Positions 1 to 8,415 of a stretch of DNA of 64,000 nucleotides are shown here, piece after piece. Under the pieces are notes generated by a model. It saw only the letters and a program-made list of their open reading frames with translations. It made no database searches and was not told where the DNA came from. A program made the translations under genes and the position numbers. Every line of letters begins with the position of its first letter. The stretch's first letter is position 1. The DNA comes from Pararhodobacter sp. (lineage in GTDB: Bacteria; Pseudomonadota; Alphaproteobacteria; Rhodobacterales; Rhodobacteraceae): the NCBI GenBank assembly GCA_020832665.1, contig JAFIEG010000002.1:34502-98501 (forward strand), read 5' to 3'.

Positions 1-809
1 AGAGCTACACCGCCCGCGACGCGATCCTTTATGCGCTGGGGCTGGGCTACGGCCAGGATCCGATGGACGCCGACGATTTGAGATTCCTGCTCGAGGACCG
101 GCTGCTGGTTGTGCCGACCTTCTCGGTCGTGCTGGGCGGGCCGGGGCGATGGATGGCCGACCCCCGCACCGGCATAGACTGGATCCGCAGCCTGCATGGC
201 GAACAGGGGTTGCGGATCTACAGCCCGCTCCCCCCCTCGGGCGAGGTCATCGGTCGCAACAGGGTCACCAACATCATCGACAAAGGGCCCGGCAAGGGTG
301 CGCTACTGATGATGGAGCGTGACATCATCAACGCCGTCACGGGCGAAATGCTGGCCACCCGCACATCGACCTCGTTCCTGCGCGGCGACGGCGGATGCGG
401 CGCGCCGGCGCAGGCGCAGCCCGCGCCGCATCGGCTGCCAGAGCGCGCGCCCGATCAGACCCATGTCATGTCCACCCGCCCCGAAGCCGCGCTGATCTAC
501 CGGTTGTCGGGCGACTGGAACCCGATCCACGCCGACCCTGAAAAGGCTGCGAAAGCGGGTTTCGAGCGGCCTTTGCTGCACGGGCTGTGCACTTTCGGCA
601 TGATCGGCCGTGCCCTGATCGCCACGGCCTGCGCGCAGGAACCGGCGCGGCTGCGCGAGATGGGCGGGCGGTTCAGCGCCCCCTGCTTCCCCGGCGAGAC
701 GATCGCCGTGGATCTGTGGGACGAGGGCGGCGGCGCCTTCGGGTTTCAGGCGCGAGTGGTCGAGCGCGATATGGTGGTCTTCAAGAGCGGTCTGGCGCGG
801 ATATCCTGA
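1..809 (+). CDS. MaoC-family enoyl-CoA hydratase (5' end outside window)
   Basis: The reading frame is open to the left edge, so the true start lies upstream; the first in-window ATG at 63 is internal, because the residues before it (ending GLGYGQDP) match the conserved N-terminal half of MaoC/2-enoyl-CoA hydratase proteins. The second hot-dog half carries the hydratase-2 signature GDWNPIH (codons from about 510), with the catalytic Asp and His. The expected reaction is hydration of a trans-2-enoyl-CoA to a 3-hydroxyacyl-CoA. The stop codon is one base before the next gene's ATG, so the gene heads or continues a co-transcribed acyl-CoA operon. Family is clear; the substrate is not known. Confidence 0.9.
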   Translation, partial: SYTARDAILYALGLGYGQDPMDADDLRFLLEDRLLVVPTFSVVLGGPGRWMADPRTGIDWIRSLHGEQGLRIYSPLPPSGEVIGRNRVTNIIDKGPGKGALLMMERDIINAVTGEMLATRTSTSFLRGDGGCGAPAQAQPAPHRLPERAPDQTHVMSTRPEAALIYRLSGDWNPIHADPEKAAKAGFERPLLHGLCTFGMIGRALIATACAQEPARLREMGGRFSAPCFPGETIAVDLWDEGGGAFGFQARVVERDMVVFKSGLARIS

Positions 810-810
810 G

Positions 811-1224
811 ATGCAAGAGCCCTATGCTGGCGCCCTGCCGCGCCCCACCCCCGAGACACTGCCCTTCTGGGAAGGCGCCCGTCAGCACCGGCTGCTGCTG
901 CCCTGGTGCCGCGATTGCGGGCGGCCTCATTTCTACCCGCGCTCGCTTTGCCCGCACTGCCATTCCGAGGTGCTGGACTGGCGCCAGGCCAGCGGTCGGG
1001 CAAAGCTGCACAGCTATGCCATCAACCACAAGCAAGCAAAGGGTTTCACGGCGCCCTATGTGATCGCCATTGTCGAACTGGAAGAAGGGGTGCGCATGCT
1101 GTCCAACCTCGTGATGTCGGCCCCACCCACCCCCGAGGCGCTATTCATCGACATGCCGGTCGAGGTGGTCTTCGACGATGTGACCGACAGTGTTACATTG
1201 CCCAAATTCAGGCCGCTCGCATGA
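811..1224 (+). CDS. DUF35 zinc-ribbon/OB-fold acyl-CoA-associated protein
   Basis: A 137-residue protein with an N-terminal rubredoxin-like zinc ribbon (CRDC near residue 32 and CPHC near residue 48) followed by an OB-fold region, the DUF35 architecture. Members bind acyl-CoA and form complexes with thiolase-like proteins; in steroid and bile-acid side-chain degradation the DUF35 partner is required for the activity of the thiolase-like aldolase. Here it starts one base after the hydratase stop and its own stop overlaps the ATG of the thiolase-like gene, which supports a physical partnership with the downstream product. The length is normal for a stand-alone DUF35 protein. Confidence 0.9.
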   Translation: MQEPYAGALPRPTPETLPFWEGARQHRLLLPWCRDCGRPHFYPRSLCPHCHSEVLDWRQASGRAKLHSYAINHKQAKGFTAPYVIAIVELEEGVRMLSNLVMSAPPTPEALFIDMPVEVVFDDVTDSVTLPKFRPLA

Positions 1225-2405
1225 CAGGGAAGCTTGGCCGCACGGCTGCCATCGTGGGCGCGGCCGAAACCAACCGGATCGGCAAGCTGCCCGAAATGTC
1301 GCGCCTGGCGCTGCACGCTCAGGCGGCGCGCAACGCGCTGGCCGATGCAGGGCTTGCGATGGGCGATGTCGATGGCCTTTTCTGCACCCCCGCCGGCCCG
1401 AACGAATTGTCCGAGTATCTGGGCATCGTGCCGCGCTATGTGGACGGAACCGGCGTCGGTGGCTGTTCCTACATGATATTCGTGCGCCACGCGGTGGCAG
1501 CGATTGCCGCAGGCTACTGCGATGTGGCGTTGATCGTGCATGGCGAAAGCGGGCGAAGCTGGATCGATATGGAGAGCGCTGCGGGTCCGCCCTCGGGCCC
1601 GAACGGGCAGTTCGAGGCCCCATTTGGCACTTCCGGCGCCGCCACCACATATTCGCTGCCGGTCATGCGCCATTTCCACCAGTACGGCACGACCAAGCGG
1701 CAGATGAGCCACGTTCCGGCGGCAACACGGGAATGGGCGGTATTGAACCCCCGGGCGCTCATGCATTCCGCCGGGCGCATCACCCCCGAGGATGTCGAGG
1801 CCTCGCCGGTGATCTGCTACCCTTTCAACCGGCTGGATTGCTGCCTGGTTGCCGATGGCGGCGGGGCGTTGGTGGTGACCTCGATGGAGCGCGCCCGCGA
1901 TCTGCGCAAGAAGCCGGTTCCCATCCTTGGCACGGGCGAGGCGACGGCGCATCGCATGGTGGCGATGATGCGCGATTTGACAACGTCGGAATCGACCGTG
2001 CTGTCGGGGCAACAGGCCTTCGCCGAGGCCGGGCTGGTCCCGGCTGACATAGACCATCTGATGCTCTACGACGCCTTCAGCTTCACGCCGATGATGTTCC
2101 TGGAAGACCTTGGGTTTGTCCCGAAAGGCGAGAGTGGCCCTTTCCTGGCCGAGACACGAATGGCCGACAATGGAAGCCTGATCTACAAGACCGGCCCTGG
2201 GGGCGAACTGCCGATGAACACCAATGGTGGCGGGCTTAGTTATTGCCATTCCGGGCGTTACGGCATGTTCGCAATGATCGAGGCCGTCCAGCAACTGCGT
2301 GGCGAGGCGGGAAAGCGGCAGGTCGCGAACCTGCGAACCAGCCTTGTCCACGGGCCTGGGCGACAGTTCGCGGCCGCTGGCACGGTGATCCTGTCCAATG
2401 ACTGA
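1221..2405 (+). CDS. Thiolase-like protein (lipid-transfer/side-chain aldolase type)
   Basis: A 394-residue thiolase-fold protein whose ATG overlaps the DUF35 stop (ATGA). An open frame extends upstream, but the homologous N-terminus (GKLGRTAAIVGAAET) begins here. It resembles the non-decarboxylating lipid-transfer-protein group: the active-site loop reads GVGGCSY, where ungapped alignment puts Gly at the usual nucleophilic Cys position and the visible Cys one residue later. The C-terminal Cys motif of true thiolases is also absent (HGPGRQF region), while a GGGLSYCHSG motif remains. Relatives paired with DUF35 proteins perform retro-aldol cleavage of 3-hydroxyacyl-CoAs, releasing acetyl- or propionyl-CoA and an aldehyde or ketone. 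That role is inferred; a plain acyltransferase cannot be excluded. Confidence 0.85.
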   Translation: MTGKLGRTAAIVGAAETNRIGKLPEMSRLALHAQAARNALADAGLAMGDVDGLFCTPAGPNELSEYLGIVPRYVDGTGVGGCSYMIFVRHAVAAIAAGYCDVALIVHGESGRSWIDMESAAGPPSGPNGQFEAPFGTSGAATTYSLPVMRHFHQYGTTKRQMSHVPAATREWAVLNPRALMHSAGRITPEDVEASPVICYPFNRLDCCLVADGGGALVVTSMERARDLRKKPVPILGTGEATAHRMVAMMRDLTTSESTVLSGQQAFAEAGLVPADIDHLMLYDAFSFTPMMFLEDLGFVPKGESGPFLAETRMADNGSLIYKTGPGGELPMNTNGGGLSYCHSGRYGMFAMIEAVQQLRGEAGKRQVANLRTSLVHGPGRQFAAAGTVILSND

Positions 2406-3846
2406 ATCCGGCTTTCCCGCTCTGAACATGCTCATCGACGGCCAGTGGACCGCGGGTTCCGGCGCCGAGACGCTACCGGTAGAAAACCCGGCAACCGGCG
2501 CCGAGCTGGGTCGGCTGCCAGTTGCAACCGAGAGCGACATCGCCCGCGCCATCGCATCTGCCCGGCGCAGCTTTCCCGGATGGAGCAGCACCCCCCCGCG
2601 CAAGCGTGCGGCGATCCTGCATCGGGCGGCGGCGCTGGTCCGGGCGCGATCGGGTGAATTGTCGCGGCTGATGGCCCTGGAACTGGGCAAACCCGTGGCG
2701 CAAGGTCCGGCCGAGGTTGCGCGCGCCGCCGAGCTGTTCGAATGGCACGCCGAACAAGCCCTGCGCGTCATGGGCGAGGTAATCGCCAGCGCGCCAGGAC
2801 TGTCGCAAACGGCGCTGCGTGTCCCGATCGGGCCGGTGGCGGCCTTCACGCCCTGGAATGGCCCCGGCGCATCTCCCGCGCGCAAGATGAGCGCGGCGCT
2901 GGCCTCAGGCTGCACGATCGTCCTGAAACCGGCCGAGGAAACCCCCGCGACCGCAATCGCCCTCACCGAATGCCTGGTTGAGGCCGGCGTGCCGCCCGGC
3001 GCGCTGAACCTGCTGTTCGGGCATCCTGCGCAGATTTCCGAACGCCTGATCTCGGATCCTGCAATTCGCATGATCACCTTCACCGGCTCGGTGCCGGTCG
3101 GCCGGCTGCTGGCGCAGATGGCGGGGCGGTATCTGAAGCCCGCGATCCTGGAACTGGGCGGCCACTCGCCGGTGATTGTTTCCGCAAATGCCGATCCCGA
3201 AGAGGTGGCGCGGCTGGCTTTGTTCTCGAAATATCGCAATTCGGGCCAGATCTGCATCTCACCAACGCGATTCCTGATCCACGAATCCCATGGCGAGCGC
3301 TTTACCGAGGCGCTGGTCGCAGGGGCCGAGGCGCTGCGCGTCGGCGATCCGCTGGACCCGGCGGTAGAGATGGGGCCGATGATCCATGCTCGCCGGCTGG
3401 AAGCCGTGGATGCGCTGGTGCGCGACGCGGCGGATCGCGGGGCGCGGGTGCGCACGGGCGGGCACCGGCTGAACCGTGCGGGGCATTTCTATGCGCCGAC
3501 CGTACTGACTGAGGTGCCCGACACCTGTGCAATCCTGCGCGAGGAACCCTTTGGCCCGGTGGCCATGGTCCAGCCCTATTCCGAACTGTCCGACGCCATC
3601 ATGCGCGCCAATGCCACGGATTTCGGCCTGGCGGCGTATGCCTTCACGGATTCTGCGGCCGAGGCGGCGGCGATTACCGCCGGGGTCGAGACCGGCATTC
3701 TGTCGATCAACCATTTCGGCGGCGCCTCGCCGGAGATCCCCTTTGGTGGCGTCAAGGACAGCGGTTATGGCCGGGAGGGCGGCGCGCAGTGCTTTGACGG
3801 ATACCTGACGATCAAATCGGTCTCGCAGCTGACGCGGCAGACCTGA
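2398..3846 (+). CDS. NAD(P)-dependent aldehyde dehydrogenase
   Basis: A 482-residue aldehyde dehydrogenase of normal family length. Expected catalytic residues are present: Asn154 in TPWNGP, Lys177 in KPAEE, the general base Glu252 in LELGG and the nucleophile Cys286 in NSGQIC. It oxidises an aldehyde to the carboxylate with NAD(P)+. The ATG overlaps the end of the thiolase-like gene by 8 bases, so the two are translationally coupled. That placement fits oxidation of an aldehyde released by retro-aldol cleavage. The substrate cannot be read from the sequence. Confidence 0.95.
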   Translation: MTESGFPALNMLIDGQWTAGSGAETLPVENPATGAELGRLPVATESDIARAIASARRSFPGWSSTPPRKRAAILHRAAALVRARSGELSRLMALELGKPVAQGPAEVARAAELFEWHAEQALRVMGEVIASAPGLSQTALRVPIGPVAAFTPWNGPGASPARKMSAALASGCTIVLKPAEETPATAIALTECLVEAGVPPGALNLLFGHPAQISERLISDPAIRMITFTGSVPVGRLLAQMAGRYLKPAILELGGHSPVIVSANADPEEVARLALFSKYRNSGQICISPTRFLIHESHGERFTEALVAGAEALRVGDPLDPAVEMGPMIHARRLEAVDALVRDAADRGARVRTGGHRLNRAGHFYAPTVLTEVPDTCAILREEPFGPVAMVQPYSELSDAIMRANATDFGLAAYAFTDSAAEAAAITAGVETGILSINHFGGASPEIPFGGVKDSGYGREGGAQCFDGYLTIKSVSQLTRQT

Positions 3847-3864
3847 GCTTATAGGGAGAAGCAC

Positions 3865-4791
3865 ATGCTGTTCGAAAACAGGGCTGCCATCGTTACCGGC
3901 GGCGCGCGCGGGATCGGGCGCGCCATCGCCGAGGAACTGGCGCGTCTGGGTGCGGGCGTTGTCATCATGGACCCCGGCACATCGAAGGATGGCGCGACAG
4001 CCGAAGGCGCAACGCCAGCCGAAGAGGCGGCAGAAGCGATCAAGGCTGCGGGTGGCGCCGCCATTGTCGCCGCCGAAAGCGTATCCGATCACGACGCCTG
4101 CGCTCGCACCGTGGCGCTGTGCAAGGAAAGCTTCGGTTCGGTCGACATCCTGATCAACAATGCCGGTGTCCTGCGCCCGAAGATGATCTGGAACATGCCG
4201 GTGGAGAGCTGGGATGTCGTTGTCGACACCCATCTTCGCGGCCAGTATTCGATGATCCATCACGCCGCGCAGCATATGCGCCAACAGCGCTGGGGCCGGA
4301 TCGTTAACATGGGTTCCGAGGCCTGGCGCGGCACCGTCGGCGGGGCGAATTACGGGGCGGCGAAGGGCGGGGTTTTTTCGCTGACCCGGGCCATGGCGCG
4401 CGAACTGGGCAAGTATGGTGTCACCGCCAATACCGTCTGTCCCGCCGCAGCCACACGCCTGACACTGGACGAATCCGTCAAGGAAGGGTTTCGCAAGCGG
4501 CTCGAAGCCGGTCTGGTGACCCAGGAGCGCTATGACGCCGTGATCAACATGGGCGGGCCCGAGCACATAATCCCGCTTGTCTCCTATCTTTGCTCGGAAG
4601 CGGCGGCGAATGTAAACGGCCAGGCGTTTCGCGCCGAAGCGGGGCGCGTGGGCATCTACAACGACCCCGAGATCAAGGCGAGCCTGGTCAAGGCGGGCAA
4701 GGAGGTCTTCACGCTCGACGAATTGTCGGCGCTGGTCCCTTCGGCCCTGCTTCAGGGCTACGTCAACCCGGCCCCGGCCGAAAGCGAATGA
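3865..4791 (+). CDS. Short-chain dehydrogenase/reductase
   Basis: A classical SDR with the cofactor motif TGGARGIG at residues 11-18, an INNAG motif, and the catalytic pair Tyr163/Lys167 in YGAAK. At 308 residues it is about 50 longer than the usual 250, with an extra C-terminal tail. It most resembles SDRs acting on 3-hydroxyacyl-CoA thioesters (multifunctional enzyme type 2-like), but this is inference. The start is preceded by a clear ribosome-binding site (agggag, about 3852). The acyl-CoA dehydrogenase follows 15 bases after the stop, so it belongs to the operon. Confidence 0.93.
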   Translation: MLFENRAAIVTGGARGIGRAIAEELARLGAGVVIMDPGTSKDGATAEGATPAEEAAEAIKAAGGAAIVAAESVSDHDACARTVALCKESFGSVDILINNAGVLRPKMIWNMPVESWDVVVDTHLRGQYSMIHHAAQHMRQQRWGRIVNMGSEAWRGTVGGANYGAAKGGVFSLTRAMARELGKYGVTANTVCPAAATRLTLDESVKEGFRKRLEAGLVTQERYDAVINMGGPEHIIPLVSYLCSEAAANVNGQAFRAEAGRVGIYNDPEIKASLVKAGKEVFTLDELSALVPSALLQGYVNPAPAESE

Positions 4792-4806
4792 GCGAGAACA
4801 GACGAC

Positions 4807-5946
4807 ATGATTGAGAATCGCCCGATCTACGGCCCGGAATATGAAGAACTACGCCGCAATGTCCGGCGGTTCTTCGCCACCGAGTTGCTGCCGAACATCG
4901 ATCGCTGGGAAGAAGACGGCATCATCCCGAAATCGCTATGGCTGAAAGCCGGTCAGATGGGGCTTTTGTGCCCAACCGTGGGGCCGGAATACGGCGGTGC
5001 GGGTGGTGATTTCCTGCATCTTTCGATCATCGACGAGGAACTTGGCTACACCGGACAAGCCAGTTTCACCATCCAGACCCACACCGACATTGTCGCCGCC
5101 TATGTCGAGGCGCTGGGCACCGAGGAGCAGAAGAAACGCTGGCTGCCCCGCATGGTCAGGGGCGAGTTGATCGGCGCCGTTGCGATGACCGAGCCGCAGG
5201 CGGGCAGCGACCTGAAGGCGATCACCACCTCGGCCCGCCGGGACGGCGACCATTTCATCATCAACGGGTCGAAAACCTTCATCACCAACGGCATCAACGC
5301 CGATCTCATCATCGTCGTTTGCAAGACCGCGCCGGAGCTTGGCCGCAACGGTGTCAGCCTGATCGTGGTCGAGGCCCCGGTCGAGGGCTTCACCCGGGGC
5401 AAGCGGCTGAAAAAGATGGGGATGAAGGCTTCAGACACGGCCGAGTTGTTCTTTGACGGCGTTCGCGTGCCGGTCGAAAACCTGCTGGGGGCCGAAAATG
5501 CCGGATTCAAGCAGGTGATGCACGAAATCCCGAAGGAGCGGCTGTCCATCGCCACCATCGCGATGGCCGCGGCGCAAAAGGCGTTCGATGTCACGGTGGC
5601 CTATGTCAAGGAACGCAAGGTCTTCGGCAAGCCGTTGATCGAGTTTCAGAACACACAGTTCAAGCTGGCGGAACTGAAAACGCAGCTAACCGTCGGCTGG
5701 GCGCATCTGGACCACTGCATCGCAAAGCACCTGAAGGGCGAGTTGACCTCGGACGAAGCCGCGATTGCCAAGCTGTTCAACACCGAATTGCAATGCCGGA
5801 TGGTTGACGAGTGCCTGCAACTGCACGGGGGGTGGGGCTACATGGCCGAAACGCCAATCTCGCGGATGTACACGGATGCGCGGGTGCGCCGGATCGCGGG
5901 CGGATCATCCGAGATCATGAAGGTCCTGATCGCGCGGACCTTGTGA
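4807..5946 (+). CDS. Acyl-CoA dehydrogenase
   Basis: A 379-residue flavoprotein of normal acyl-CoA dehydrogenase length, catalysing FAD-dependent alpha,beta-desaturation of an acyl-CoA. The AMTEPQAGSDL and LQLHGGWGYM signatures are present. The catalytic base is at the position used by long-chain and isovaleryl-CoA dehydrogenases: Glu244 in PKERL. The alternative medium-chain position near the C-terminus reads AGGSSE and lacks the Glu. This suggests a branched or bulky substrate. The stop overlaps the ATG of the CoA-transferase gene by one base. Confidence 0.95.
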   Translation: MIENRPIYGPEYEELRRNVRRFFATELLPNIDRWEEDGIIPKSLWLKAGQMGLLCPTVGPEYGGAGGDFLHLSIIDEELGYTGQASFTIQTHTDIVAAYVEALGTEEQKKRWLPRMVRGELIGAVAMTEPQAGSDLKAITTSARRDGDHFIINGSKTFITNGINADLIIVVCKTAPELGRNGVSLIVVEAPVEGFTRGKRLKKMGMKASDTAELFFDGVRVPVENLLGAENAGFKQVMHEIPKERLSIATIAMAAAQKAFDVTVAYVKERKVFGKPLIEFQNTQFKLAELKTQLTVGWAHLDHCIAKHLKGELTSDEAAIAKLFNTELQCRMVDECLQLHGGWGYMAETPISRMYTDARVRRIAGGSSEIMKVLIARTL

Positions 5947-8402
5947 TGACCGACAGCAAGACCGACGCACCGCTGCGCGACATCCGGGTGCTGGACCTAT
6001 CGACAGTGGTCGCGGGGCCGTTTGGCAGCGACATTCTGGCAGCGCTGGGGGCCGAGGTGATCCGCATTACCCCCGCGCCAGAGGCCCTGCGCCCCCCGCG
6101 CGCGGCAGGCGATCCTGTCGGCGAGGCTGACGGGTTCCACTATGCCCTTGAGCGCAACAAGAAAGCCGTCGCGCTGGATCTGAAATCGGCGGCGGGCAAG
6201 GCCGAGTTCCTGCGCCTCGTCTCGGAATCGGACGTGGTCTATGACAATTTCCGCCCCGGCGTGACCGCCCGGCTGGGGATCGACCATGCCGCCTTGAGTG
6301 CGATCAATCCCAAGGTGATCTGCTGTTCGATCAGCGGCTATGGCGCCGCCGGCCCCTGGGCCGAGGTCGGCGCCTATGATGTCACGGTGCAGGCGCTAAG
6401 CGGTGCGATGAGCATTACCGGTTCGAACGACAGCGCAGGCATGCCCTGCCGCTGGGGCGTGCCGATCGGAGATATCACCGGCGCGTTCTATGCGGTGGTG
6501 GGCATTCTCGCGGCGTTGAACGAACGGGCGCGCACCGGACAGGGCCAGGCGCTGGATATCTCGCTTCTGGACGGGCAGCTTGCACTGAACACCTATCGCG
6601 TGCCGCAGGCCTTTGGCGCCGGCGTCGAATTCGGCGCAGCGCAGCCGCGCCGGGGTGGGGCGGGCACGGTGCCCTATGGCCCGTTTCTGTGCGCAGACGG
6701 CGCCTGGCTGGTGATCGGCGTGGCGTCGAAATTCTGGCAGCGGTTCTGTGCAGCGCTGGGAATCGAGCCCCTGGCCGACGACCCCCGCTTTGCCACACTG
6801 GCGCAGCGCCAGTTGCATCAAGCCGAACTGGAGGCGCTGCTCGAGCCCCGGTTCCTGGCCCGAAATGCGGGCGACTGGCAGGAACGACTGATCGCCGCGG
6901 GCGTGCCTGTTGGGCGGGTCAACACCATAAGCGAGGCATTCGGCCATCCACAGGCACAGGCGCGCGCCATGGCCGTACCGCTGGAGGATGCGCCGGGCAT
7001 CACCGTCGCCGGTTCGCCGTTGCGCTTTGTCGATGAACCACCCGCCAGGTTTGCGCCCCCCCAATGCGCCGGCCCTGACAAGCCGGCCCTGTCGCCGCGC
7101 ACCGAGCAAGCCGCACAAGCCGATGCCGTCGCGCCCACGGCCCAGGCGCTGGCCACGCAGAAGGGGCCATTGAACGGCCTGGTCGTTCTGGAGCTTTGCG
7201 GCGACGAGCCAAGCGGCACCTTCGGCACCCAGATCCTGGCCGATCTGGGTGCGGCGGTGATCAAGATCGAACGCCCGCCAAGCGACACGCGCAGCGGTCA
7301 ACCCGCCGAGCTGCCGGTCACCCCGGCGCTGGCATATTTTTATGGGCTCAACCGCAACAAGCGCTCGGTCTGTCTGAACCTGAAAACGCCAAAGGGCCGG
7401 GATGCCCTGCTGCGGCTGGTGGCGCGCGCAGACGCCATCTACGACAATTACAAACCCGGCGTCATGAACCGGCTGGGCCTGGACAGCGCCTCGCTGCGCC
7501 GGGCGAACCCGGCGCTGGTGAGTGTCTCGGTCTCGGGTTTCGGGCATAGCGGCCCCTGGTCCAACCTGCCCGCCTATGACGCCACCATTCAGGCACTTGG
7601 CGGGGGCATGAGCATTACCGGTACGGGCGAGCCGGGCGCGATGCCGGTGCGATGGGGCAATCCCATTGGCGGGATCGGAGGCGCTTTTTACGCCGTGATC
7701 GGTCTTCTGGCCGGTCTGCACCGGCGCCGGACCGGCGGAGCGCCTGCGGCGCTGGATATCGCGCTCTTGGATGCCCAGCTTGCCATGCATGCCTACCGCG
7801 TTGCGCCCGCCCTCGCGGGGCACGATTATCCGGCCACGCAGCGGCGCGGCGGAAGCGGCGCCCTGCCCTACGGGCCGTTTCGCTGCGCCGACGGGCGCTG
7901 GTTCGTGCTGGGCATCGCCGGACAGTTCTGGGCCCGCGCGGCAATGCTGCTGGGACATCCCGAATGGGTTGCCGATCCGCGTTTCGGCACCCAGGCCGAC
8001 CGCCAGGCCAACGAAGCGGCGCTGAATGCCCTGGTCGAGGCAGCGATGATCGAACGCATTGCCGACGATTGGCAGAAACTGTTCGTCGGTGCCGGGCTGC
8101 CCGGCGCGGCGGTTCGCACCATCCCCGAGGCTTTCTCTCATCCTCACGTCGCCCTGCGCGACATGCTGGTCAGTTTCGATCATCCGCTGGGTCGGCGGTT
8201 GCAGGTCGCCGGGTCGCCGGTAAAGCTGTCGCGGCATCCCTTCGCGGGGTTTCGCCATGCCCCCGCCCTTGGCGAGGATACGCGGACCATCCTTACCGGG
8301 CTGGGTGGGCTGTCCGAGCTGGATCTGCAGGCCCTGCACGCTTCCGGGGCCGCTTGGTGGGCCGAGAAGGGCGAAAACTACAATCGGCCCGCCGTGGTCT
8401 GA
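5946..8402 (+). CDS. Tandem (fused) family III CoA-transferase, CaiB/BaiF type
   Basis: An 818-residue protein made of two complete family III CoA-transferase modules (about residues 10-375 and 395-790). The start was placed at the ATG overlapping the preceding TGA; the open frame extends further upstream but the family N-terminus (LRDIRVLDLST) starts here. The N-terminal module keeps the catalytic Asp of the family (equivalent to Asp169 of formyl-CoA transferase) as Asp176 in IGDITG. The C-terminal copy has Gly576 at that place (IGGIGG), so it probably cannot form the acyl-enzyme anhydride. The enzyme should move CoA from a donor thioester to the acid substrate; the second half may act as a structural or binding partner. 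Fused twin CoA-transferases occur in other bacteria. Confidence 0.93.
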   Translation: MTDSKTDAPLRDIRVLDLSTVVAGPFGSDILAALGAEVIRITPAPEALRPPRAAGDPVGEADGFHYALERNKKAVALDLKSAAGKAEFLRLVSESDVVYDNFRPGVTARLGIDHAALSAINPKVICCSISGYGAAGPWAEVGAYDVTVQALSGAMSITGSNDSAGMPCRWGVPIGDITGAFYAVVGILAALNERARTGQGQALDISLLDGQLALNTYRVPQAFGAGVEFGAAQPRRGGAGTVPYGPFLCADGAWLVIGVASKFWQRFCAALGIEPLADDPRFATLAQRQLHQAELEALLEPRFLARNAGDWQERLIAAGVPVGRVNTISEAFGHPQAQARAMAVPLEDAPGITVAGSPLRFVDEPPARFAPPQCAGPDKPALSPRTEQAAQADAVAPTAQALATQKGPLNGLVVLELCGDEPSGTFGTQILADLGAAVIKIERPPSDTRSGQPAELPVTPALAYFYGLNRNKRSVCLNLKTPKGRDALLRLVARADAIYDNYKPGVMNRLGLDSASLRRANPALVSVSVSGFGHSGPWSNLPAYDATIQALGGGMSITGTGEPGAMPVRWGNPIGGIGGAFYAVIGLLAGLHRRRTGGAPAALDIALLDAQLAMHAYRVAPALAGHDYPATQRRGGSGALPYGPFRCADGRWFVLGIAGQFWARAAMLLGHPEWVADPRFGTQADRQANEAALNALVEAAMIERIADDWQKLFVGAGLPGAAVRTIPEAFSHPHVALRDMLVSFDHPLGRRLQVAGSPVKLSRHPFAGFRHAPALGEDTRTILTGLGGLSELDLQALHASGAAWWAEKGENYNRPAVV

Positions 8403-8415
8403 GAAAGCGATCGAC

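Noticed and set aside
1056..3455. A roughly 800-codon open frame on the minus strand opposite the thiolase-like and aldehyde dehydrogenase genes.
   Set aside because: Its translation is low-complexity (Arg/Ser/Ala-rich) with no domain, and it is antisense to genes with clear catalytic motifs; GC-rich third positions create such frames.
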